Assembly: GCA_045837725.1 (NCBI GenBank)
Contig: JBEWZL010000294.1
Coordinates: 124,001-188,000 of the forward strand
From: Vermamoeba vermiformis
Lineage: Eukaryota; Tubulinea; Echinamoebida
DNA length: 64,000 bases
Direction of reading: 5' to 3'
Shown: piece after piece, positions 44,267 through 56,109 of the stretch
Position numbering within the stretch: position 1 is the stretch's first letter
Layout: every line of letters begins with the position of its first letter
Translations under genes and position numbers: made by a program
Notes under the pieces: model-generated
The model's database searches: none
What the model saw: only the letters and a program-made list of their open reading frames with translations
Told to the model about the DNA's origin: nothing

Positions 44267-44877
44267 TTGGTGTTGATTTTGTTTTAGATAGATATGGTTG
44301 GTTATTGGTAGCTGTTGGGCTTATTTAATAATTGTTTGCGACCGGTCGTGGATGACGCTTGGTCTTTAAAGAGCAGGGTTACTGTACAAAGAGTAGGTGT
44401 TGCGTGGCGCTAGGGAGCTGCGGAGTCTCAACGTAGAGTTGACTCGTTGCTATGATGATGTGTTGTTCTTCGTTTCGGTGCGAACTTGCAAAATCCCAAA
44501 AACGAAAGAGAGAATTTATCCGTCGTGAGCTCGTTGACTTTTCTTTGACCAAAGTTCAATGAAAGACAATAAAGGGAGATTTCTTGAGAGCCGAGAAAAA
44601 TCGCAGGAATTTGAATTAGCGGCGATGTACCAACGCAAGAATCTTTGGCTAACAAGAACACGAATCTCGGTGCTTTTTTGTTGGCATCTTCCTGATCTAA
44701 CCTTGCTTGAAGGATATTTCGTTCTCCGTTCTCCCATATTGTTATGATTTTTCGCTCAGAAATTAGTTGAGACTCTGATATTAATAGTCTGTCGTAAAAT
44801 AATCTTGCGCACAATCCATTCAGGACCTCCGAATAATCCTGATGATCTAGAGGATAAATTCCTAAACAATTTTAGCC
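44267..44877. other. Divergent intergenic region upstream of PNRC-like and NCS genes
   Basis: 611 bp. It contains a minus-strand open stretch (44428-44814) with no recognisable protein, probably the 5' leader/promoter of the PNRC-like gene. No RNA gene seen. Confidence 0.4.
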
Positions 44878-45646
44878 ATGGGTAACACACAAGGCAACCG
44901 ATTAACGAAAGAAGAGATTGATGATCTTCACACTTCAAGTCATTGTATGTAATATTGGTAAGGTGTAAAGACGCTAACTGTTGCAACTAGTTGATCAAAA
45001 GGAGTTGAAAGATCTCTACAAACAATTCAAAAAAGAAATTCCAAGCGGCGGCATCAACAAACGAGACTTCAAGGAGTTGTTGAAAGGCTTAGGAGTGGTA
45101 GATGTATTCTTACAAGATTTGATTTTCAACACCTTCGATTATGACAAAGATGGCCAAATTAATTTCAAAGATGTTACCACTGGGTTGTCTATAATAGCTC
45201 GTGGTGACCCTGATGAAAAGCTTGAGCGTGAGTATTAATTCTGAAATTATTGAATTAATTTCAAATTGATTTTGTGATATGTCGTTATTGCTTGTTGTAA
45301 CATGCTATTATCGCTATTAGTGGCATTCAGACTATATGATTTGGATGGCAACGGTGTGATTAGCCGCGAAGAAATGTCGCAAGTGATCGAGTCTTACTAC
45401 AAGCTGGTGGGTCCTCTGATCAGCTCTTCAGGCAAGAAGTACGAGACCCCTGAGCAGCTCGTGGATGAATTCTTCGAACAGATGGATCAGAACGGCGATG
45501 GCGTCATATCGTTGGAGGAGTACAAAGAGGGTGCGATGAAGAACCCCGATATCATTCAGGTATGTTAATATAAGCGCTGTAGTCATCCGATTAATAGCGT
45601 ACTAATCGTCCACATTTAGCGCCTCAAGCTGTTCACTGCCCTGTAA
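44878..45646 (+). CDS. Neuronal calcium sensor (NCS/frequenin-like) EF-hand protein
   Basis: Starts MGNTQGNRLTKEEIDDLH, an N-myristoylation consensus (MGxxxS/T-like context) typical of NCS proteins. Four exons. EF-hands: a degenerate first hand (QFKKEIPSGGINKRDFKELL), then FDYDKDGQINFKDV, YDLDGNGVISREEM and MDQNGDGVISLEEYKEG, whose loops have DxDxDG ligands. The phrase ARGDPDEKLE matches SRGTLDEKL of NCS-1, and the end PDIIQRLKLFTAL parallels PSIVQALSLYDGL. Expected to switch onto membranes with Ca2+; partners in the family are PI4-kinase and guanylate cyclase. The end is tail-to-tail with DOP1. Confidence 0.9.
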
Positions 45647-45738
45647 ATAAGTTCTGCATCCAGTTTGCTAATCGATTAGCTCAGTCCACACCTTGTATTT
45701 TAATAAAGCCTATTTATATTAATGAACAAGCACTGTCT

Positions 45739-48700
45739 TCACTTGAAGTCAGTAGGTACAAAGGGTGATGCGCACAGATCTGCAGGCGTGCTGTTGATGT
45801 TCAGCGCTGGTTCGTTGCTGTTAGCATCGCTCGTCTCTTCAGTGAAATCAGTCAAAATCACGTGGTGCACGTAGTCCCAGTCAATCGTGCGACTGCTCAC
45901 AACGTTTCGGAAACTTAGATTGCCAAATTGGGATAAAAATGACAGCAAAGCTTTGTATTCCATTTTTGGACTGGCATTCTCAGCAGGCAAGCCCTGATCA
46001 GTGGGAGCCAGACTGCGCACATTGATCAGTGGTCGGCGATTGGTTGGTTTGTAGGGCTGCGACAAGATTAGTTTTCATTTCTGAAACAGAAAAATAGTTG
46101 CAAAGATTACCATGGGATTGCTGTCTGGCGGAGCAATGCGATCAATGAACGGCACAAAATGAGCTTTAAATAGCTCTCCTTGCTGCAGACCATCGCTGAC
46201 GAACATCCATTTGTGACTGTGAAGGAGTTAGTGCAGAACGCGCGTTGACACGTGTCAAAGGGTGACTTACACATTGAAGTCCTCGCAGGACAGTATCGAG
46301 GCTAAATCGACAAATTTGGCCGCTGACAGCACGGCATCGTTCTCTTGTGTCGTGAACACGCGTATCTAAAAATAGGGCGTTAGGCGGCACATTGCCTGAT
46401 TAGGTCATCGAACGCACCAGTTCAGTGATCACCACGGGCCAGAATGACGAGAGTGACTTGAAGTTACAGCGCAACAACAAGACGCGCAGTGTCAGCAGCA
46501 CGTGATTCAACAGCGCCGTGTTCTCTTTCAGACGCAGCGCATCCACCACGCGCTCTTGAATCAGCGGCAACTGCTCCAAGTACGTGTCGGGAGGGGCTGC
46601 GTAGATCACAAAGGCGAGTCGCTTCATTAACTTGGCACTGTGCCAGTGTCAGTGGTGCTAAATATAGAACAGCAGTGCTACTCACCGCTCCTCGTGCCGT
46701 GTTTTGATCATCTCTTGCAGACCTTGCACTGACAGCGCACGTGCGACTGATTCTGTGAACGGCGTGTCAGTCACGTGACATGTACCTCTGAGGCTACTTA
46801 CTCAGAAGATCTGCAAAGGTACTCTTGTCGCCCATAATGTGCGCTATAATTGGCATCCAGTTGTGCAGTGTCTTGACCGAGCACGTGAAGAAGTCTTGTT
46901 GCAGTGCGGCACTCGGACTGGCACCGCTGCTCTCTGCGGCACCAATGTTGAGCGCGTAGAAGTAGTCGAGCACGTCCTTCTTCCAGGTCTTGATGCTGTT
47001 GGGCAGGGTGAGCCACGACTCGATCAGCTTGACTGACAGCTCCTTGTGCAGCGGTGTCATCAGCTGGCCAGGCTGCGTGAGTCTGCCCTTTACATAGGGC
47101 CATATGTTCTGCAGCACGAGCGAGGTGATTTGTGTCACGCGGTCCTTGTCGTAGAACACCTTGTCGAGCAGCGGATTCATCGACTTCAACAGTGCGCGCA
47201 GTGAGCTCAGACTGATCTGCGTGCGGTTCAGTGAATCTTTGGCCGTACGCTTCAGCTCTGTGGGGATTGGTCAGAGAGGCGCTGTTCAGTGAACGGTGTC
47301 ACGTGACAGGTACTTACCATCGGGCTCGACCACCACAAAGCTAGCAGCACTCGGTGTGAGGGTGTCCGTGGCGTGCTCTACCGATATGGCGAGTGACTGT
47401 GGCGAGAGCACATTGCCGAGCACAATCTCGCTGTGGAGATCACCGACCAGGGCACCGAAGGACTGACAGGCAAAGTACAAGCAGCCTTCAATCATCTTCT
47501 GCGTGACGTCACCGAGGGCCTTGAGCTTCTTCTTGTCAGTCTTGGGATTGTTGAGACTGCTCGCACAGGCCTGCACGTACAAGTGGAGCATGTGCAGCGA
47601 GTGCATGAAGGCGAAGGGACTGCGCGTGTACACGACCTGCTTGAGGAAGGGCACGAAGAGATCGAGCAGCTCGAGGGTGCTGAGCTGCGAGGCCCTGTTG
47701 CTGGTGAGTGCAGCGAGCAAGTCCACGAGCACAATGTCCTTGTCTTCAATGTCTATCACGCGGCCACTCACTTGACTCGTGCTCGTCGGCACGCTGTTCT
47801 TCGCGGGGGCTGGCACTGCACTCGTGTTGGTGTTGCTGGCTGTCACGTGCTGCTGATGCGTGATCACGTGCAGTTGATGCAGCAGCTGTGTCGCCGCTTT
47901 GTACAGCGCATCGACGGAGGCAGGAGTGGCAATCAGCGTGGTGAGCAGCTCGACGATGATCTTCTTGGTCAGTGCGGCCTCGCTGGTGCTGTGCGAGTTC
48001 ATCACACTCTCCTCCATGTCACGTGACGGCGTGAATTTCCAGTACTTGAGCAGCGATTTGAGCACGTGACTGGGATAGGTGACGAAGATGGGCTCCATGA
48101 TCTGCAGGATCTGATCTTGCAGCATGTACTTGTTGTGTGTCTCGTCTTGCTGCACATCGAGTGGCAGTTTGACACCGCGCTCGCCGGGCGGTGAACTCAT
48201 CGAGCTCTTGCGCCGCGTCTGTTGCGCACTGCTGGACTTGGGGGCCTTGACACTGGGCGGACCCCACACGCGAATCAGCAGCGACATGACGGCCGGCAAC
48301 TCGCGCAAGAGTGCATCGCGCACGAGATCGGAGCTGCCGGGGGGTGGCGGGGGTGGGGGCGTGACTTCGGGGGGCAGATCCGAGGTCTGGAAGATGTCTT
48401 TGAAGAAGGTCGAGAATGAGCGCAGTCTGCTGGCGGGCACTGCAGCGGTGCTATTAATAGGTGCAGTGGGCGTGGCAGACTCGGGTATGAGCAGCATGGC
48501 GAGGATGTAGTTGAGCGACTGCAGGATCATCAGCAGGTCCTTGCTCACCAAGCTGTCGTAGCACGAGCTCCATGCTGTCACATTGCTGCTATTATTAGCT
48601 CCGGGGGCGACATCGAACGACAAGTACGAGTGTGCCATGGTGCACATGCAGCCAATCAGCGGTGGCACAATCTCCACGAGCAGCGGCTGTGTCTTGGGCT

Positions 48701-51700
48701 GACTGGCCAAGTACGTCACGGTGCTCGTCACAAACTCGAGCTAATTATAGCGCAGATCAGTATCGTCACTTGCCTAATATGGCCATCACACTACGTACCC
48801 AGTAGAAGCGAATGTTGTAATTGGTGCTGGGCTGCAACAGACCCACCAGCAGTGTCTGCAAGAACATCGGGGAGGCAGCCAGCGAATTCTCGTCGCTGTC
48901 ACGTGCCTGACTCTTGCCGTCACTGGGCCCTGGTGACTTGACCACTGGATAGAGCGAGTCTATCAGCACGCAGGTGCGCAACAGCTGCAACAGCTGCACC
49001 TGCAAGATGAGACTCGACTCGCTCACTGCTTGCGCCAGACAGCCAATCACGTGCTCTTGAATCATGTGCGCCAGTTGACGCGCCTTGGCGGGCACGGTGA
49101 TCTTCAGCAACAAGTACTGCAGAAATCCCGCGCTGGTGGTCTGCACATCGACATTGCGCGTGATGAATTCGCTGGGTGCTTTGACCGGCGGTTGACCAGC
49201 GATGAAGCGCAGTGCCATCACCACCAACAGATCGAGATAGTTCGCGGGAGGTGCGTGCAGCACATCTACGGTGCCTGTGCGCGGTGTGGTACTGGCTGGC
49301 AGTGTGCCACTCGACTGCTGCACGAGCTGTCTGTCGTACTTGTCCACGAGATCACGTGACACGGGCTTGGCGCCAGTCTGCGAGACAAATGTCCGGAAGT
49401 CGCACTCGATGATGGCACGCAGCACCTTGAACACGTAGAGTATGCGGCGATGATCGTACACGTGCTGGTACTGATAGGTCAGCGCGGACATGGCCGTGGA
49501 GCTGTCGAGCAGCACCAGCAGCAGTGGATCCAGCACTCGCTCCGCGCGCTGCAGGGACTCAGCGAGCCAAGTGCGACCAGCGAGCCGCACGAGTGGTCCT
49601 TCGTCGTGCAGCGAGTCGAGCATGAGGAACAGCGTGCGACCGAGATTGATGTGGCTGGCTTGTGGCACTTCGCCAGTGAGTCGCCAGAGCAGTGCAAAGC
49701 GTTGCATGTGCGCGACTTTGAGTTCGGGCGAGGCAGCAGCGAGCAGTGACTCGGCAATCACGTCCTCGCAGGCCTCGGGGGCGAGGTGATGCAGCTCGAT
49801 CATGAGCGAGGCAGCTTTGTAGTGAATGACGCTCATCTGCCACTGGTGCTGCGGTGCGAACACGTACTCCCACAGGCGATGCGCCATGTCGCGCGCAGAC
49901 TTGGTGGTGTTGAGCACGTAGTGGATCACTTGCGGGGTGAGCGGTCCATTGGCGGGCAGTGTGAGCAGCGAGACAAAGGTCTTGACGGCAATGGCGATCA
50001 CGAGTGGATTGTCGTCACTCACCAAGCGAATCAGCACTTTGACCCAATCGGGCACTGACACTGTGCCACCTGCCACCACGGGAGCATCGAGCTTGAACTG
50101 CGCGTGCAGTGAGAGCAGCAGCTGACTGGCGAGATCGAGTGTGTAGACAGCGGGTGTGAGGGACCACACCTGACCCACTGTGTTCACTACTGTCGTGCCC
50201 GTCGTGTCCAAGCTCTCCAGTCCACCTTGACGCATCTTCTGTCGCTTCAGACGCAGCACGTGTTGTTGTGTCACGTGATCAATCTTCTCGCGCGCACGTG
50301 CGTTCTCGGTGCGCCAGATGGGCTCCAAGAGCTGATCGATCACCATCACATAGGCGTGATGATACAGCGCCACGGCACGACGCAGTTCATCGAGCTGTGC
50401 ACCGCTCTGCTCGCTGTCGTCAAAGTGCAACTTGCCACTGATCTTCAGCGCCAACTGCACGGCCATCAGTCCAGTCTCGTTCAAGCGTTGCAGCGGTGCA
50501 CTGTCGCGCGTGGCGTGCTCGACGATGAGCTGCAGTCCATTGAGCAGCGTGCTGAGCAGTCGCGGCAAGTGATGGACCTGCACATCGGCGCTGTTGAGCT
50601 GCAACATCTTCTCGAGCAGCGTGTCGACAATCTCAATGAACGACACCTCCGTCTCACTGGCACTGAGCTGCGTGAAGGACTGGTGCAGCGAGGTCGCGAG
50701 GAAGTCCCACAACAGCTGTGGCTTGAGATCTGCGAGCAGCGCATTGACCAGCGAGATCACCTCGGAGGTGAATGCGTAGCCCTCTTTGTAGGTGTGCAGC
50801 ACGAGCAGCGGCCAGTACAGCACGTGATTGATGATCTCTTGACCAATCTCCACGCGCTCCAGCAGTGTGGTCAGCATCTTGAAGGTGTCAGTCACGTGCT
50901 TGCTGTCGCTGAACGGCTCTTCAAAGCTGCGCTGCAGTGCCAGCAACAGCGGGGCCTTGGCAAAGCGCGCAAAGTAAGTGACCTGCGCATCGAAGAGGTA
51001 GTCGTCGTGCTCGACTGCAATGGGGTTGTTGTCCTTGTCGCGGCCAGTGAGCCACTGATAGATGCGGCGATTGAGCGACACCTCTTTGCGCAGCTGCACG
51101 CGCAGGGTCTTGGCGATGAGCAGCGACCACTGTTCGAGCGTGAAGATGTGGTGGTGCACTTGAAAGCGCGTCAGAATCAGATCGAGGGCCGTGCGTTGTA
51201 CCAGCAGATTGCTGTCCGAGATGCCTGCAATCAGCGCATTCAGCACCAGGGTGTCGCGCTCAGGACACCACTCCTCCAGCACGTGGCGGTCATCGTCGTC
51301 ACGTGACAGCTTGGGCATCTTGTCGTACAGGTAGTGCAGCGAGGCAATGCGGGCTGTGGGATTGAGCAGCAAGCTCTTCCACACGGCCGTGTTGAACTGT
51401 CGCAAGTGACCGCGGATCGGACCACACGCGTTCAACAGTTCACTGAATATTTCCATAACGGGCTTGTAGCACTCGGCGTTGAGATCTTCGAGCCCTGGTA
51501 GAAGTGACATGACGAGTCCTTCGAGACTGGTGATCACGTGGGCTCCGAGTGGAATCACGTGACTTTTGACCCAGCCGAGCACTGCCATCTTGACCTGGGA
51601 AGAGGCCCAGGGGAACAATGAGAGCGGCCCTGGCAACCAGAGCGCGAGATCACGTGACAGTCTGGTGGCACCGAGTCGTGTGCTGATAGCCCCGAGCACT

Positions 51701-52132
51701 TCGAGGGACTTGAGATGCACACCACTGGGCAACGCGGGACTGCAACACTGCGCTACACGCTTGCTGAAAGTCAATTTGTCTGGTACGATGGGGATCTGCT
51801 GGTACTTGTCGAGCACCTAGTGGGGGGAGAGCGGTGTTAGCGCAGCGAGGGAGATCTGGCTTCATGGTGCGTGGAAAGGGTATATACTGGTATTTATATG
51901 CATTACTCATCGCTACGCTTACCTTTTGAATACGTTGCAAGCACTTGATCAGATCTGCCCACTCCTTTGCTCGATCGAACAGCGCTAGTTGAGCTTTAAA
52001 GTCATCGACGAATTGTTTGAATTTTGGATTGTCTTTGAACTCTTCATAATCTATTGTATCATCGCATTAGCTCTCAGAGGTGAAATTGACTGGTTAGCGG
52101 GATCAGGAGAATTACTCACCATCTTGTTCCAT
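45739..52132 (-). CDS. DOP1: DOP1/Dopey homologue, leucine-zipper-like Golgi-endosome scaffold
   Basis: Starts MEQD, spliced to DYEEFKDNPKFKQFVDDFKA, then EWADLIKCLQRIQK (human SSEWADLISSLGKLNK), [20 protein letters not shown] (human [20 protein letters not shown]), VMSLLPGLEDLNAECY, DSNLLVQRTALDLIL and EVSLNRRIYQWLTGRDKDNN (human DMSLNRRLYAWLLGSD). This is the Dopey N-terminal domain, unmistakable. A single exon of about 3 kb carries most of the helical-repeat body, followed by several exons to 45739. Near 48300 there is a polyProline run. DOP1 works with MON2 in retrograde Golgi-endosome traffic. The coding sequence is unusually rich in CACGTG hexamers. About 1,900 aa or more. Confidence 0.92.
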
Positions 52133-52332
52133 GCTGTGCGCTAGAGACCCGATAATTAATATGATCGTACAACTATCTCCTCGGGGTGACTACTAGTGCC
52201 GCACTCGCTGTCAATAAAATAACTGTTTTGCGCAGAAGGTTAATCAGAAAGTTACACGCACACAAGATACCGCGTAAGAGTGACGAGGTAACTTTGTGTC
52301 GTAATATTCATATTGAATGTACGTATTGCACT

Positions 52333-53876
52333 ATGAGCACCAGATATGTCAAGACGAAGAGCGCAGTCAAAGCACAACCAGCAATCAGATCTGGCACCTC
52401 AAATAATACTAGAGCAATTATAATAGGAGCGCTAGTGCTCGTGACTGCAGTATTTATTGCCTACACGCTGCGTACAGAGCAAGATACGGCAGATATCGCC
52501 CCTCCGACCCGTTCATTAACAGCACATCCCACCGTGCCCGTGATCACCGTGCACGACGCGCACGACACGACATTTGTGCAGCGCTACATCAACAAGCAAC
52601 TGCGCACACCAGAGACGCGAGAGCTCTACCGTAACGCGACGGATTGGCCCTGGCCGGCAGTGTTCCGCGGCACTGCGGTCACGCGCTGGACAGCACTGCG
52701 CACGTGGTCTGCAACGCGATTGGGCAGTGTGTTGGGGTGAGTGTTTGCAACTATTTTCGTGTCACGTGTCACTAACAGCATTCGCAGCGATGTGGTGCTG
52801 AAAGATGTGTATCGCAACAACAATACCATATTTGGACCGTACTACGATGCCAGCAGACCACTCAGTCACGTGCCTGGCATCACACGTGTCAATCCGCATC
52901 AGTTGATCGACCTCACCGCGCGCGAGTTGTTCATGAAACTCGCTGCCCCAGTGACCAACGAGAGCTATTACTACTACAGCGGAAATATTCAGCACGTGGA
53001 GGCCCTGGTCGATGACATCTTGCCATTCGATGTCATGCTGCAACTCGATCCGAGTGGCACGGATCAGAATGTCAACGTCTGGTTCGGCATGAGTGGTGTC
53101 ACGGGTAATGACCAAATAAGGCAATACCCCATTCACTAACAGCACTGACAGCGGCCAATCACTACGACGGCTACGACAATCTCTACGCGCAGATACACGG
53201 CACCAAGCGCTGGGTGCTCGTGCCACCGAGTCAGTCGCGCGCCATGGCCCTCTATCCCTTCCTGCACCCTCATCACGCGCAGTCTCGAGTGGACACGCTC
53301 GCACTCGCCGAGGCCGCACCTGAACTGCGCGCACGTGACTGGCCCCGCGCACTGAACGTCACGCCGCTGATCATTGATCTCGCACCGGGAGATTTGCTGT
53401 ACTTGCCCTCCATGTGGTTTCATCGCGTCGAAGCACGTGACGGAGTGTCGCTTTCAGTGAATTCGTGGACCCGCACACCCGAGTCAGCACTCATGAAGCA
53501 GATCGCGGAACAATTGCCGTTCACGAATGAGCAGTCACGTGACGACAAGCTCGCAGCTGCAGTGGAATATCTCCGCGCACTGCTCCGCGCCAGCAAGGTG
53601 AATGCGCGCCAAGACTTTACAGATATTTATCACGAGCGCTACGAGCCACTGATCAGGGCCGGTGAATTGCCGCTGACTTCTGTGCGCTGTCCTGACACGC
53701 AGGGCACATCTAGCACGACCCAAGCACTCGGCCAGTCCCACGCACGTCTATTCGACACGATGGGTGTGCACACGCGCAGAATATGGCGTCATAATCACCT
53801 CGAATACGTGCTCTATTTCGCACTCGAACAAGATCTGCTCAGCGTAGCACCAGTGCTGCAGTGTCTCGCGCAGTAA
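52333..53876 (+). CDS. Membrane-anchored JmjC/cupin-8 type 2-oxoglutarate oxygenase-like protein
   Basis: The ATG at 52333 (MSTRYVKTKSAVKAQPAIRS) precedes a hydrophobic anchor (AIIIGALVLVTAVFIAYTL), giving a type II topology. The catalytic fold has ANHYDGYDNLYAQIHGTKRW with the HxD iron ligands (H-Y-D), KRWVLVPP, and LAPGDLLYLPSMWFHRVEAR with the distal His, as in JmjC-domain hydroxylases of the FIH/JMJD5/tRNA wybutosine class. With an N-terminal anchor it may act in the secretory lumen on proteins, unlike nuclear histone demethylases. Three exons. The stop at 53876 overlaps a GTAAGT donor-like site, so a further exon cannot be excluded. Confidence 0.82.
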
Positions 53877-54052
53877 GTGGTGTATTTGGCTACTTCTCCC
53901 CTCCACTCGCGCACATCACTGACTGGTCACGTGACACGAGTGCACGCAACGGATATCAGACCGCGATCACGTGCTTGTCAATTCCCGCAAAATAAAATCA
54001 GCAGTTTGACTTGCGGTTATTCTTTGAAGCCAACCAACACTACACCGCAATC

Positions 54053-55812
54053 ATGTTGGCTATCTCGTTGGATATCAGTCTGCGTCAAATGTGCTACGAG
54101 ACGTCGACTTTTATTCTCCAGCACTTGGATCACCCCTACCACTTTGTCATCGAGGCGTTTTTGATCGTGTTCATCTTTTATATCTTCTTTCAACGCAGTT
54201 ACAAGGAAAAAACTAACAAAGACACCTTGACCCCTGGTGTAAGTGTAATTGACTGGTTTTGTAACGACTTTTGTGCGGTGAAATTATTTTCAAAATACGT
54301 TAATGCTCATCTGGGCTTAGTAACATTCCCGTTACGCGTCATGATTGACAATTATTTAGGAAATTGAAGCGTTGATCGAGGAATGGCAGCCCGAACCATT
54401 AGTGGCGAAAAAACAAGCAGATCCTCGAGTGATAGATGTCGACCAAGCGCAAGCCAAAAAGAGATACGTGATCGACAGCATGATTGATCGCGAAGTAGAT
54501 CTCAAGGTCATTCCTGTTAATCCTAAATCCAAGAATGACAAAGAGGTCAAGATCAAGGCTTTGAACATGACGACAGTTGGCTTTCTTAGCGCTCAAACTC
54601 ACCCGGAGATTTTGAAAAAGAGCGAAGAGGCGATTAGAAGATATGGACCTGGTAGCTGCGGACCTAGAGGCTTTTATGGTACCATTGACGTCCACATCGA
54701 CCTCGAAAAGAAATTAGCTGCTTTCATGGGCTTTGAAGAAGCTGTTCTCTTTGGCTCAGGATTTGCTACTATTTCTTCGGTCATTCCTGCTTTCTCCAAG
54801 CAGCCTGACTACTTGCTCGTCGATAAGGCCTGCAATTACGCCATTCAAACCGGAGTGAATCTGTCGCGCAGTGAAGTGCGTTGGTTCAATCATAACGATA
54901 TGAAGGACCTTGAACGTATTCTCCAATCTCTGAAAGATGTCTTCATCAAGAAGCAACAGAAGGTGTTTGTTGTTGTCGAAGCACTCTACGGCCACAGCGC
55001 AGATCTGGCACCGCTCAAAGAGCTGATTGCTCTTAAGGTATGTAGCATCCAGGAGACATCAATTTATAGACAGCATAATTGACCCATTCCCTCTAGTCCA
55101 AGTACCCCATCCGCTTGGTAGTCGATGAATCCAACAGTCTCGGTGTAGTCGGTGAACAAGGTCGTGGCTTGGTCTACGAGACAGTCAAGCACCTACCTGC
55201 ACCAGGTCCCACTCAACCCCCTCACGTCGAGCTGGTGTGTGCCTCGCTCGGTGGACCCATGGGAGCTATCGGAGGCGTGGCACTGGGCTCCAGTCTGCTG
55301 TGCGCGCACATGCGACTCAACTGCTCGGGCTACGTGTACAGCTGCAGCAATCCACCCTACGTCACTGCTGCGGCGTGTGCACTCGTGGACATGTTGACTA
55401 GCGACAAGCAACTGCATCAGCAGCTCAAGACCAACATTCAGCTGCTGCACAAGACCCTCGCCAAGACAGAGCTGTCAGGACTGACATGTGACACCTGTCA
55501 AGACTCGCCCTTGGTGCACTTGCGACTCAAACGCTCCACTGGCTCACGTGACCGCGATGAACAGCTGTTGCAACGCATCTCCGATCAGGTACCGTGCATG
55601 ATATACTAGTGTGTGATAGACTTGAGCACTCACCCCTCGTACAGCTGCTCGACAAGGAACAGATCTGCGTGTTGGTGCCGCGCTGTGTGAAACAAGAGCG
55701 CTTCAAGCCCGAGCCCAGTCTGCGACTCTGTGTCTCTGCCGCGCATCGCAGCGAGGACATTGCGCGCACCGTGAATGCTGTCGCCAGTGTGGCACGTCAA
55801 GTGCTCGTGTAG
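54053..55812 (+). CDS. SPTLC1: Serine palmitoyltransferase subunit 1 (LCB1)
   Basis: ER enzyme subunit for the first step of sphingolipid synthesis (serine plus palmitoyl-CoA to 3-ketosphinganine). The ATG at 54053 (MLAISLDISLRQMC) begins a lumenal/TM N-terminus (FVIEAFLIVFIFYIFFQ). The alpha-oxoamine synthase fold follows: NMTTVGFLSAQTHPEILKKS, YGPGSCGPRGFYGTIDVHID, FGSGFATISSVIPAFSKQPD, VVVEALYGHSADLAPLKELI, RLVVDESNSLGVVGEQGRGL. The position of the PLP-binding Lys reads SLGGPMGAIGG with no Lys, the mark of the non-catalytic LCB1 subunit versus LCB2. Four exons, ending ARQVLV at 55812. Confidence 0.93.
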
Positions 55813-56091
55813 GTCTATTGCCTTATTTGGAAAGTGAGGCCCGAGCTGTCTCACGTGCCAGTGTGATTAGAGCTCAAACACGTGTATTGTAACTATAAAT
55901 AACCCTTCTCGTTGTAACCTCGTGTCTTGCTGCAGCTGCGCCATAGTAGTGCTCGTGTAACTTCTTGGCGCGTGTGAGTAGTGTGGAGATCAGTGCCTGG
56001 CATGAATTCAGTGAAAATGAGGTTATGCTGAGCAGCACGTGACAGCTGACATTTGTTGCAATCAGTGCAGCACACTGCCACAAGTATACAG

Positions 56092-56108
56092 ATATATATA
56101 TATATATA
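56092..56108. repeat. (AT)n run just upstream of HID1 start codon
   Basis: 17-nt AT dinucleotide tract ending two bases before the HID1 ATG. Confidence 0.9.
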
Positions 56109-56109
56109 C

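Noticed and set aside
46464-49873. Arg/Ser-rich alternative-frame ORFs across DOP1
   Set aside because: Typical frame-shifted reading of GC-rich coding sequence; no domain.
50227-51306. 359-codon plus-strand ORF inside DOP1
   Set aside because: Antisense shadow of a GC-rich coding exon; the minus strand matches the Dopey family continuously.
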